Assembly: GCA_036927565.1 (NCBI GenBank)
Contig: JAYESD010000001.1
Coordinates: 290,357,560 to 290,421,559, forward strand
Direction: 5' to 3'
DNA length: 64,000 nucleotides
Origin: Tuctoria greenei
Lineage: Eukaryota; Streptophyta; Magnoliopsida; Poales; Poaceae
In this document: one piece after another, positions 55,045 through 64,000 of the stretch
How the letters are laid out: each line of letters starts with the position of its first letter
Numbering within the stretch: the stretch's first letter is position 1
The notes under the pieces: generated by a model
What the model was told of the DNA's origin: nothing
Databases searched by the model: none
The model's input: the letters and a program-made list of their open reading frames with translations, nothing else
Translations under genes and position numbers: made by a program

Positions 55045-56048
55045 TGTCGATACCCTACGGACCAGGTACCCTCGAGTACCAGATGAAGAAGTGTTGAGTC
55101 CCACCTTCCAGAAGAGAAGACCTTCGGAGGCCAACACGTGTCTTGCAGTGCCAGACCTGCCTCCCTCCTAAGGGTGGCTCCGGCGCTACCACATGTCCCG
55201 CGGTGTCGGACCTGCCTCCCTCCTAAGGGTGGCTCTGACTCTGCCACGTGTCCCGCGGTGTCAGACCTGCCTCCCTCCTAAGGATGGCTCCGATGTTGCC
55301 ACATGTCACGCTGTGTCGGACATGCCTCCCTCCTAAGGGTGAATTTCCACGTGTCCCACGGTGTCGGATCTGTCTCCCTCCTAAGGATCGCTCTGATGTT
55401 GCCACATGTCCCACGGTGCCGGACATGCCTCCCTCTTAACGGTGGATCCGGTGCTGCCACGTGTCCTGCGGCGCCAGACCTGCTTCCCTGCAAAGGGTGG
55501 CTCCAGAGCTGCCACGTGTCGGACCCTACCTCACCAATGGAAGGACTCTGGGATCTCCAACGGCATGGACATTCAAGAGGTTATAAATAAGTCGTTACAA
55601 GACCTGGTTAATGCGTCATTAATCTCTCATTAATGATGCACGATTAGATGACCTTCAAGTGTGGTAACGCTGCCATCAAGGAACGTTATTTCTCAAATAA
55701 ACTGATGTTAGGCGCCTAGATCATGTATAGGGTGTTTAATAGCGTTGGGGCCACCTGTTGGGCCTCGCCTACACTGTAACAGTCACACCTTGGCATATAA
55801 AAGGTATGTGTTGCACGGCAGGCAAGGCTAACCTCATTCGACCCGCATACTGACTCAGGCTCAGTAACACTCAAGCATACAACACGCCACCTTGGAGTAG
55901 GATATTACGCTCAGGCAGCCTGAACCATGTAAAAATCTTTGTGTCACCTCTGTTCTTGAGTTCTTCAAGTTACGCCCCTCCTAAGAAAGAATCTCCGAAG
56001 ACTACTTCTTAGTAGTAGTGGGGGAAGTGTTGATCGCACACTTCGACA
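55045..56048 (+). repeat. 3' LTR of element E (1004 bp)
   Basis: TGTCGATACCC ... CACTTCGACA, same ends as the LTRs of C and D. TATA box CATATAAAAGG at 55794-55804. U3 carries the 55 bp repeat array described separately. No intact 5' partner remains. Confidence 0.9.
55133..55520 (+). promoter_or_regulatory. Tandem array of G-box/ABRE-like motifs in U3 of E
   Basis: Eight units of mostly 55 bp (one of 48). Each has CACGTG or CACATG, at 55135, 55190, 55245, 55300, 55348, 55403, 55458 and 55513, followed by TC in all but details, and a 'cctgcctccctcctaagg' block. CCACGTGTC is a known binding core for plant bZIP factors. The array lies about 280-660 bp upstream of the TATA box. Confidence 0.75.
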
Positions 56049-56080
56049 ACTTCTCTTAAGAAATTGTTGGGTTTCATTTC

Positions 56081-56129
56081 TAGCCGACCCCAACTTGTTT
56101 GGGATAAAGGGTTGGTTGGTTGTTGTTGT
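56081..56129 (+). repeat. SINE 3' tail (Au-SINE-like)
   Basis: 'tagccgaccccaacttgttt' followed by GGGATAAAGG and a TTG-rich end (GTTGGTTGGTTGTTGTTGT) is the kind of 3' end known from plant Au SINEs. Only the tail is seen, 33 bp from the LTR of E. The body is missing. Confidence 0.55.
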
Positions 56130-56374
56130 ATTATCATTTTTAGTGAAGTTGTTCTAGCTACATTTTTGTACCCCCATCAATCTGCAAAAGCCCGTAAAGG
56201 TCACTCCCATGAGGAAATGGGTTGATACCGAACCCATCATCCATCCCACAAGTAGAACTTGCTTGAGAGAGATTTCGATTACATAGGGATGGCACAACTA
56301 TCTGTAAATGGGGCAGAATCCAGAGAAAAATGAATTTTTTTTGCCATTCTAAAGAAATGTGAATTCCTGTTATT
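56130..56374. other. Unassigned non-coding stretch
   Basis: No conserved ORF or repeat recognised between the SINE tail and the LINE. Confidence 0.4.
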
Positions 56375-57205
56375 TTTTTAGAAACAAAGGGGTCGGAGCG
56401 CTGCCTTTGCATTAAGATAGAAGGGATTACATACTAAGGATACATCATCTAAATTTAATACAAGTAGGAAGATAGAATTCAGTGCAAGGCTACTAAGAGA
56501 CCAGTCTCCTCCTATTGAGGATCAGAGGTACTACCAGCTAGTTTCTGTAACTCAATGTCCTCAAGCGTTAATCAAGCAACTTGTAACGGCGACAACTCTT
56601 GGTTCTGAAAAATTCTTTGATTGAGCTCCTTCCAAATCTACCACCAGAAAGAAAAGAAAATATTGACAAATATCTTCGTCTGCCGCTTGGGACTGGATGC
56701 GATGATAAAGTGTAACCATTGAGCCGCACCATCCAAAACTCCTTGATGAAGGATGGGGGAAGTTCCAAAAGACCTGCAAGCTGGTGCCAACATGCCTCTG
56801 TAAAGTTGCAGTACGACAGCAAATGATCCGAGGTTTCATCCAGGCAGCAGCAGAGTATGGAGGTTGTCTAATGAGGCCAATGCTTCTTTGCGAGGTTGTC
56901 AGCAGCTAGCACCTTGTTATGCATGACTAGCCACGCAAAAAATCTACAATGAGGTTGCGTTTTAGCAGAACAAAGTATTGTTGCCCAACTGGAGCCAATG
57001 TTGTCCAGAAATTGAATTTTATAGGCCGACTTTGCTGTGTATTTTCCATTTGGAGTCCATCGCCAGAGAATGCTATCCTTGCTTTCATTGAGGTTGATTC
57101 CGGACAAAGCCTGAAATAATAGGATGAATTCTTCCAGAGCCTCAGCGTTTTACAGGTGATGAGATTTCTAATCCAAATATGGTTAGTAAGCTCTTTGGCT
57201 ACAGA
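56375..57205 (-). mobile_element. L1-type LINE, 3' end of ORF2, minus strand
   Basis: Frames on the minus strand give LFQALSGINLNESKDSILWR, WTPNGKYTAKSAYKIQF, HCRFFAWLVMHNKVLAADNL and AKKHWPH, a stop, then DETSDHLLSYCNFTEACWHQ. This is the zinc-binding C-terminal region that follows the RT of plant L1 elements (zf-RVT type). A T-rich run (TTATTTTTTTA, near 56371-56381) at the left end would be the poly(A) side. 5'-truncated, as is usual for LINEs. Non-functional. Confidence 0.78.
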
Positions 57206-57488
57206 TCAGTTTTAAAACCTTGCTGCGCTAAAATGGTTGGGTGCAAGGGTCTTGGGTGCTTGCCCATGTAGCCAGTGCCCTTCGAAGGGGGTGTCCTTGC
57301 CGTTTCCCAGAATTCCTGTTCTTTTCATTTGATTTTCTCGTGTTCCCAACGACTGTGAAACGGGCTCTGAATGTCCTTTGCAGAAGACCATGAATCCATG
57401 GAACATTGCCGAGCTGATGATCAATAAAACCAGACTATATGTTCTCGTAAAAAAACAGACTATTTTTTTAACGATTTAATGACTGAAG
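57206..57488 (+). other. Unassigned stretch, possibly the 3' end of another retroposon
   Basis: Ends 'caataaaaccagactatatg' and TTCTCGTAAAAAAA (about 57422-57461), which looks like a polyadenylated 3' end on the plus strand. No coding match seen. Confidence 0.35.
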
Positions 57489-58051
57489 TGTTAGTTGTGA
57501 TCACCGTGAAACTCAGTTGGGCAACAACCACCGGGCCAACGGACTCCCGAGGACACGTGCGGGTAACAACCCACGCGCCTCACATCTCCCCATCGCGCCC
57601 TGATCGGGGGCGCAACCGATTCCAATTCGGTTGAGGCCCCCTCTCGCCCGCGCCACAATAAAAGGAGGGAGCCGGGGTGTACCGCAGGACAATTGCAACT
57701 ACACCCAACTCCTCTGATACTCATGCACCCATCCGATCAGTCAGGCGTGCGGCAGCGAGGGAAAGGCCCTTGGCCACCGGCGACGACAATCTACGGCGGC
57801 GTGGGGAAGACAATCTTCCCCCGGCCATCTTCCTAGCAACGCCTGCACGGAGCCAAGCTCCGTGTACTACGACATGTTGACATCCACCAATGCACCCGAA
57901 GGTATGTAACTCTAATCCTACCCCTAATCATGTTCTGTTGATGCTTAATTAAAATCCTAGGCCACTGCTATGTTTGATTGCTTGATATATGCCGCATTAC
58001 CTTTATTAGTAGTCCCTAAGATTAATCTTTAAGTTAATCTAAATGCTAACA
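57489..58051 (+). repeat. 5' LTR of copia element F (563 bp)
   Basis: TGTTAG ... CTAACA, a 6 bp terminal inverted repeat, followed directly by the primer-binding site. A TATA-like CAATAAAAGG is at 57656-57665. No second copy in the window. Confidence 0.85.
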
Positions 58052-58052
58052 C

Positions 58053-58064
58053 TGGTATCAGAGC
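58053..58064 (+). other. Primer-binding site, element F (initiator Met tRNA)
   Basis: TGGTATCAGAGC, one base after the LTR end. Confidence 0.92.
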
Positions 58065-58666
58065 CAGGCTTAGGGTTTTGCTAATTGGGTAATTAAGTTT
58101 AGGTTTCGGTTTAAGATTCAATTTCACAGCAATTAGAAGGAGGGGAGTTTTTGGCTTCGGATTGAACTAAGAAAACTCAAATTACATCCAAACCGAGGCA
58201 AAGTAAGAGAATCGAATTGAGATTTGGGCAGACTTACCTAAGGGACTCGTCGTCTCCTGTCCTCCGGGACCCCCCCCCCCCCCCCACCAGCGTTGCGACG
58301 CCAGGCGAGGGAGGCGACATACACCACCTTCGCTGGTGAACCCTTTGGTTGAAGGGAACCGGGAAGGGCCACCATGGCCACCACATCCGCCGTGGAACAA
58401 TGTGTTGCGCGCCGTCTCGTCGATGGTGGCACACTCACCTCAAAGGTGAGCGAGCACGCCTGCAAAGAAACACCAGCTCGCCGTCTAACTCAGAGCGCTG
58501 GCTAGGGTTTCATTGGTGGAACACTAGCCCAAGCGCGTCCCTCAGTGGCAACCGTCTGATGCGCCTCCCACTGACAGCACGACTTGCGTGCCATGGGGAG
58601 GGCCTCGGCGGCGCCGGAATATCGCCGACAGCGTGATCACCTCGCTCCCACTCCCTCTCTGCCTCG

Positions 58667-58699
<33 letters not shown>

Positions 58700-59352
58700 G
58701 TGCGACCGGGATGAAGATATGCGGATTAGGGTACGGGGCAGCGTCGGCCGATTTTTATTCCGTCTGAAATTGACGCTGAACCGTCCGATCAACCATCAAC
58801 GGACGAGATCCACTTAGTTTTAGTTGCTTCGGTTAATATCAGTCGTTGGGTGTGAATCCAACAGACCCCATGCGTCAGCGAGCGCCGCCCGCGCCGAGCG
58901 GGCTTGGAGCCCATGCAGGCATTGGTTTTGGGCTGGTTGGGCTGCCCTTTGTATTTTCTTCGAATTTTGTTTTTCGACCACGGGCTAATTTCAGATTTTG
59001 GGACGGATCTAGTTGGGCCGTACACATGGAATTGTTTTCCATTTTCTGAGATAAATTAACAGTGGGCCTTGGGCCAAAATTGAGGTATAGGCCCTGTTAT
59101 TTCCTGATTAATTTTTTCATGGCATTTTAGTATGGGCTGAAATGCTATATGGGCCACACAGAAATTATTAAATGAGCTAAGAATATTTAAGTATTTTGTG
59201 CAATTTTGTGCGATGATTGTTTAATTATTTGCTGCAATATTTATCATTATTCATATTAAGACATTATTCTTAGCTTATTAATTATGTTATATTGAGTTGT
59301 TGTGAAATTTAAGACATTAAGTGTGCTTCTGCTGTTTTATGTGATATATATG
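58065..59352 (+). other. Leader of element F, first part
   Basis: Non-coding. Contains a C run at about 58269-58286 and a (CT)n microsatellite at about 58668-58696, then an AT-rich stretch. Short ORFs across the C run and (CT)n are not credible. Hairpin repeats follow. Confidence 0.6.
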
Positions 59353-59650
59353 GTAATTTAAATGAGTAGCCAACGTGAAATTTAAATTACTGTATTTTTT
59401 AAGCTTATGCTAAGTTTAATTTTGGTAAATTCATAAAGTAGCCAATGTGAAATGAATTTACCATATTTTATGATGCATGGAATTTAAATGAGTAGCCAGT
59501 GTGAAATTTAAATTTGCTATGCTTTATGATAAGTTTTGAATGACGTGTTTTGCGAAGTAACCAACGCGAAAAACAAAACATGCCTTTTTCTGCTTGTTTA
59601 AGTGACTGTTGTATTTTGCGAAATAACCATCGTGAAAAGTGAAATGCAAC
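59353..59650 (+). repeat. Five hairpins with a conserved loop in the copia leader
   Basis: Hairpin 1: stem 59353-59363 with 59380-59390 (11 bp perfect). 2: 59423-59434 with 59452-59463 (12 bp perfect). 3: 59481-59489 with 59506-59514 (9 bp perfect). 4: 59544-59552 with 59574-59582 (9 bp, one G-U). 5: 59608-59619 with 59639-59650 (12 bp, three G-U). Stems differ in sequence. Loops share AGTAGCCAACGTGAA or AATAACCATCGTGAAA types. They end 100 bp before the gag ATG. Confidence 0.85.
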
Positions 59651-59749
59651 ATTCTTCTTGTATTAAATTGTATATTTGTTTACTTATGTTTAAATTCATG
59701 TTTTGAAGGTTCCTCCACCTTATCTTCAGCATTGAGTTTTATCTCCTCC

Positions 59750-60639
59750 ATGGAGCCTCTAACTGGTCACAACTATGGCTCATGGAGAGAGAGACTTGAG
59801 ATCGCCCTTGCGTTCTATGAGTTGGACTACGCACTGACGAGCCCTTGCCTATTGAGCCTACAATTCCTATTGTTGAGACGGGAGAGACTGATGAGCCTTC
59901 CTCTCTCAGGAAGGGACTATACCTAAGTGTTCAGAGTAAGTATGAGAAGGATCTCCCTAAGTGGCAGGCCTCAAACAGGAAGTGTTTGATGGTCATTAGG
60001 GGGACTATCACTGAGGCCATTCGAGGAGCAATTCCCGAATGCGAGACGACTGTTGAGTATCTCCATAAGGTGGAGAGTCAGTTTACTGGCTCTTACAAGG
60101 CTTTGGCGAGCACTCTCATAAGGAGGCTCGTCAGTGAGAAATATACAAGAAGGGGTGTGCATGAGCACATACTTAAGATGACAAACTTAGCCTCAAAACT
60201 CAAGTCACTTGACTTAGGGGTGAGTTATGAATTGTTTGTGCACTTCATCTTCGCCTCCCCTCCTAAGAAGTTTGAGGCTTTTGTGATCAATTACAACTTG
60301 CAGCCTGATAATTGGTCTATTGAGAAGTTGATTGCCATTACTTTTAGGAAGAAGAACGCATCAGGTTCGAGAGGGGTAGTGACTGTGTCAACTACGCCAA
60401 AGGGAAAGGGAAGCACTTCTCCCAAGCCTCCCTCTTTTAAGGTACATGGCACTCCTTCTACTGATAAGGGCAAGGGGCCAATGCAGCATCCACCTCAGAA
60501 GGATGTGAAAGTGGCTGAGGATCAGTGCAGATTCTGCAAGGCTAAGGGGCATCCTCAGAAGGACTGTGTTGGCTTTCTGAAGTGGTGCTGTAAGAACGGT
60601 AATGACTTCATTACTTTTGTAAATGAATCACTATATTAA
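59750..60639 (+). pseudogene. gag: gag of copia element F
   Basis: ATG at 59750-59752 (MEPLTGHNYGSWRERLEIAL). A frameshift near 59840 moves into a 265-codon frame: YEKDLPKWQASNRKCLMVIR, TVEYLHKVESQFTGSYKALA, HILKMTNLASKLKSLDLGVS, YELFVHFIFASPPKKFEAFV (copia gag domain). Lys/Pro/Ser linker, then zinc knuckle CRFCKAKGHPQKDC (CX2CX4HX4C). TAA at 60637-60639 ends it just before the protease. Confidence 0.9.
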
Positions 60640-61086
60640 AGTTATTCTTGATCTACTTGGTGGATTGATTCAGTTGTCACGGTGTAATTCTATGCAGGGA
60701 TTAAGTACAAGGAGGACCCTAAGAAGAGGGGAAATGACCATTAAAGTCGCTGATGGTCGAGAAGCCCAAGTCGAAGCCATTGGAGATATCCCTATTAAAC
60801 TTAGTAGTGGCTTTATACTTAGGTTGAATAATGTTCTTTTTGTTCCCTCATTAGAGAGAAACTTGATTTCGGTTCCATGTTTGGATGATTCAGGCTATGT
60901 GTGTCATTTTGGAAATGACAAATGGTCTATTACTTTTAATAATAAGATTGTGGGTCTTGCCTTTCGACAAGGCATATTATATCTATTGTCCACTCATGAT
61001 AATGTTAGTGTTGTAAGTGATGATCACGTTCTCAACCAAATGACTCGGTATTTAGTAAGCGCAAACGAATTGATTCCGAATCGTTA
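60640..61086 (+). pseudogene. PR: Aspartic protease of copia element F
   Basis: In the gag frame after two stops: STWWIDSVVTV, where copia elements have Asp-Ser-Gly-Ala-Thr. The Asp is present but Gly-Ala has become Val-Val. A frameshift leads to the 60623-61087 frame: TIKVADGREAQVEAIGDIPI, LNNVLFVPSLERNLISVPCL, GYVCHFGNDKWSITF and GLAFRQGILYLL. It would process the polyprotein; inactive here. Confidence 0.85.
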
Positions 61087-61981
61087 GTGAAATTATGGCA
61101 TTGTTGTTTATGCCATATTTCAAAGGGGAGAATTGAACGCTTGGTATCGCAATCGATTCTTCCTCACTTAGACTTTTCATATTCACAACAATGCATCAAT
61201 TGTATTAAGGGTAAGTATGTTAAGACTATTAAGAAAAATACCAAATGTAGTACGAGAATTTTAGAATTAATACATACAGATTTGTGGTCCGTTTCCCGTA
61301 GTCTCCATAGATGGATATGATTCGTTCATAACATTTACGTATGACAATACTCATTATGGCTACATTTATCCAATCAAGGAGCGATCCGAAGCATTGGATA
61401 AATTTAAGATATTTAAGGCTGAAGTGGGAAATCAGCATAACCTTAAGATTAAGGTAGTAAGATCTGACCGTGGAGGGGAGTACTACGGTCGTCATACCCC
61501 ATATGGCCAAGTCTCTGGACCTTTTGCGAGGTTTTTACAGAAGAATGGCATAGTCGTCCAATACTCAACACCGGGCGAGCCTCAGTAAAACGGTGCAGCG
61601 GGGAGGCGTAATCGTATGCTTATGGATATGGTAAGGAGTATGTTAAGTTATTCTACATTACCGATTAGGTTATGGATGGAGGCATTAAAAACTGTCATTC
61701 TTGTGCTTAACCGGGAACCTATAAGTCAGTACCTAAGACACCGTATGAGATGTGGACGGGATGTAAGCCCTTATTGAACTACTTGCACGTATGGGGTTGT
61801 CCAGCTGAGGCGAAAATATTCAACCCAAACATTGGTAAGTTAGACTCTAAGACCATTAGTTGTCACTTTACTGGTTATCCCGACAGGAGTAAGGGATTCT
61901 GGTTTTATTGTCCAGATCGTTCTACTAAGTTTGTGGAAACGAGACATGCCGTCTTTTTAGAAGATGTCATGATCAGGGGGC
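61087..61981 (+). pseudogene. int: Integrase of copia element F
   Basis: Pre-integrase zinc region KLWHCCLCHISKGRIERL and CINCIKGK; then LELIHTDLW (first Asp) and frame breaks near 61310. VVRSDRGGEYYGRH (second Asp) and GIVVQYSTPGEPQ follow, then a stop and NGAAGRRNRMLMDMVRSML. Copia integrases have Glu where this has the Gly of AGRRN, so the catalytic Glu is lost. Then WGCPAEAKIFNPNIGKLDSK and FTGYPDRSKGFWFYCP. Confidence 0.87.
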
Positions 61982-63000
61982 ATGGTAAGACGTAAGGTAT
62001 ATCTTGAGAAGAAACATGTCTATGTGCACATCCCTATGATTCAAGAACCCTATTTCATGATACCTGCTGATATTGGATCATCGGTGCCCATCACCTGTGA
62101 TCCAACACCCGTTGCTGTTCCTACGTTCGCGATTGAAATAAGTGAGGCTCCTGTACTGCAGGAACCAGCTCATCCTTCCGAGCATTTTGAGTCAGCTAAC
62201 ACTAACCATGAAGAGCAGCAACTGCCCCAACCTATAGAAGATGTGCAACTTAGAGGATCTCAAAGAGTGAGACGCTCGGCCATTCCGAGTGAATATGAGG
62301 TCTATATAAGTGAAGAAGTTCAAATGGAGGATGATCCCACCTCATTTGAAGATGGTATGAGGAGACCACAGTCATTCGAGTGGCGTAAAGCCATGGAAGA
62401 TGAAATGAGGTCCATGGGTGTCAACGAAGTATGGGAATTAGTTGAAATTCCTAATGGAGCCAAAATGGTAGGTTGTAAGTGGGTCTACAAGATCAAACGC
62501 GACTCCAAAGGGAAGATCGAGAAATATAAGGCCAGACTTGTGACAAAAGGGTTCACCCAAAGAGAAGGCGTGGGTTATAATGAGACATTCTCAACCGTCT
62601 CCAGTAAGGATTCTTTTAGAATCATTATGGCGTTAGTAGAGCATTTTGACTTAGATTTACATCATATGGATGTAAAAATGGCGTTCCTCAATGGGGATCT
62701 ATACAAGGACGTCTATATGACACAACCAAAAGGTTTTGTTGTTGAGGGTAAGGAACATATGGGATGTCGTCTTAAGAAGTCCATTTATGGACTTAAACAG
62801 GCCTCAAGCCAATAGTATCTCAAATTTGATGAGACGATTAGAAAGTTTGGGTTTAATGAGAATGAAGAGATAGCTGCATATACGCTAAGTTTAAGAATGG
62901 GAGATACATTTTTCTCGTTCTCTACGTGGATGACATTCTACTTGCTAGTAGTGATGTTAATCTACTTTTAGAAACTAAGAAGTTTCTATCCTCCAACTTT
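61982..63000 (+). pseudogene. RT: Reverse transcriptase of copia element F
   Basis: Frame 61982-62815: variable linker, then SFEWRKAMEDEMRSMGVNEV, WVYKIKRDSKGKIEKYKARL, VTKGFTQREGVGYNETFSTV, HHMDVKMAFLNGDLYKDVYM and KKSIYGLKQASSQ. TAG at 62813-62815 falls where the usual motif has Trp. A frameshift lies between 62816 and 62920. The catalytic YVDDILLASSD is intact at 62923 onward. Two lesions separate fingers/palm from the active site. Confidence 0.9.
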
Positions 63001-63903
63001 GATATGAAGGATCTAGGTGAAGCTTCCTATGTGCTAGGAATCGAGATTCACCGAGATCGTAGTAAGGGGGTATTAGGTCTATCTCAGAAGGCGTACTTGG
63101 AGAGTCTACTCAAAAGGTACAATATGTATGCTTACAAACCTTCACCTGTTCCGATAGTCAAGGGTGATAAGTTTGGGGAATTTCAGTGTCCTAAGAATCA
63201 ATACGAGCTCGATCAGATGAAATCAGTTCCCTATGCTTCTGCTGTCGGAAGCATTCAATATGCTCAAATGTGTACACATCCTTACTTAGCATTTGTAACC
63301 GGGATGCTTGGCAGATATCAGTCAAATCCAGGGATAGATCACTGGAATGCCGTTAAGAAGGCACTTAGATATGTGCAAGGAACAAAAGGCCTCATGTTCA
63401 CATTTAGTAGATCAGACTCACTGGAAATAGTAGGATACTCGGATTCAGATTTCGCAGGGTGTGTGGATACTACAAAATTCACCTTAGGCTATATATTCAT
63501 CCTCGCGAATGGAGCTATTTTGTGGAAAAGCTCTAAACAAACCATCATGACATCATCCACAATATATGTTGAGTTTGTTTCTTGTTATGAGGCCACTGGA
63601 CAGGCATTATGGCTTAAGAAGTTTATACCCAGTCTTAGAGTGGTCAACAGCATTCATAAACCACTTAAGTTGTATTGTGATAATAAGCCCGCGGTACAAT
63701 ATTCTCACAATAGCAAATCGAGTGGCGCTGCCAAACACATCAAAATTAAGTTCTATGTTGTGAAAGATCGAATCCAAGATCACACTATCAGTCTTGAGCA
63801 TATAATCACCAAGCACATGCTTGTGGATCCGCTAACAAAGATTATTCCATCCAATGTGTTCAGAGAACACATAGCCGGCATGGGTTTAAGGGAGAGCTTG
63901 TGA
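63001..63903 (+). pseudogene. RT connection and RNase H of copia element F
   Basis: Open to TGA at 63901-63903. MKDLGEASYVLGIEIHRDRS, LSQKAYLESLLKRYNMYAYK, YASAVGSIQYAQMCTHPYLA, VKKALRYVQGTKGLMFTFSR. RNase H acidic residues are visible: GYSDSDFAGCVDTTK (Asp), STIYVEFVSCYEATGQALWL (Glu), LYCDNKPAVQYSHN (Asp). Ends KHMLVDPLTKIIPSNVFREH, IAGMGLRESL. It looks functional by itself. Confidence 0.9.
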
Positions 63904-64000
63904 ACTATCCTAGATACTAAGGGGCCAATTAAGAGTAAAGTTATTTCTAAACGTAAGATGTATCATGGTCGTCGAGTCGAACAGTGCGTAAATAGCTGTT
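63904..64000 (+). other. 3' non-coding sequence of element F
   Basis: 97 bp after the stop to the window edge. No TGTTAG LTR start yet. Confidence 0.6.

Larger units (their letters stand above)
45605..56048 (+). mobile_element. Element E: Tat-type Ty3/gypsy element, main part right of the nest
   Basis: Continuation of 18990-19431. Contains the C-terminal half of gag, protease, RT, palindromic boxes, RNase H, integrase, convergent spacer, antisense gene (54549 to 51146, minus) and a 1004 bp 3' LTR (55045-56048). It differs clearly from C and D in sequence and so is a separate subfamily. Most decayed of the three Tat copies. 5' LTR absent. Confidence 0.9.
57489..64000 (+). mobile_element. Element F: Ty1/copia LTR retrotransposon, cut by the window edge
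   Basis: 5' LTR 57489-58051, initiator-Met primer-binding site 58053-58064, 1.7 kb leader with hairpins, gag, protease, integrase, then RT and RNase H. Integrase before RT defines copia. The coding end is at 63903; the 3' LTR is not reached. Clade not assigned. Frameshifts and stops in gag, protease, integrase and RT make it defective. Confidence 0.92.

Noticed and set aside
58234..58817. Several ORFs across the C run and (CT)n microsatellite
   Set aside because: Low-complexity translation in the copia leader; no conserved domain.

Overview
This window is nuclear DNA of a flowering plant, almost certainly a grass. It is built nearly entirely of nested, decayed transposable elements. Evidence: Ty3/gypsy elements of the types common in grasses (chromovirus-like Tekay/Del-type with ~2.8 kb LTRs, Tat-type, Athila-type), a Ty1/copia element, an L1-type LINE remnant and the tail of a SINE. 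I see no ordinary host gene, rRNA, tRNA gene or CRISPR array. Clade names come from recognising protein motifs and structure by eye, not from a search.

Layout. 1-5361: 5' part of a minus-strand Tekay-like element (element 1), inserted in an Athila-type element (5362-7217 and 17892 to about 18990, plus strand). A minus-strand Tat-type element (element D, 7218-17891, target duplication ACTAC) sits in the Athila 3' region. From about 18990 to 56048 lies a plus-strand Tat-type element lacking its 5' LTR (element E). Its gag is split by a solo Tekay-like LTR (A: 19432-45604, duplication GGGAA). That LTR is split by a structurally complete minus-strand Tekay-like element (B: 21462-44822, duplication TCCTC). 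The 5' LTR of B is split in turn by a two-LTR plus-strand Tat element (C: 29333-42242, duplication GCAGC). So E contains A, A contains B and B contains C. Right of E come a SINE tail, a LINE 3' end (minus) and a copia element (F, 57489 to beyond the window end).

How the parts work together. Each gypsy element keeps the usual order LTR, primer-binding site, gag, protease, reverse transcriptase, RNase H, integrase, LTR. All carry stops, frameshifts or lost catalytic residues, so none looks autonomous. The three Tat elements share an extra gene on the opposite strand between pol and the 3' LTR. Its first part resembles the grass putative gypsy-type transposon domain (Pfam Transposase_28), followed by low-complexity repeats and a coiled coil. 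In C and E the two coding parts are separated by a candidate intron at the same place and in the same phase.

Points most worth a second look: (1) five hairpins in the copia leader with different stems but one conserved loop; (2) arrays of the palindrome CGGACTAGTCCG and its variant CGGACAAGTCCG upstream of the Tekay promoter, and again in an unrelated LTR fragment; (3) GGACCCCTCC-N-GGAGGGTCC palindromes multiplied inside the Tat pol reading frame; (4) the spliced antisense gene; (5) an extra acidic, possibly dsRNA-binding-like ORF in the leader of element 1; (6) eight CACGTG/CACATG boxes at about 55 bp spacing in the LTR of E.
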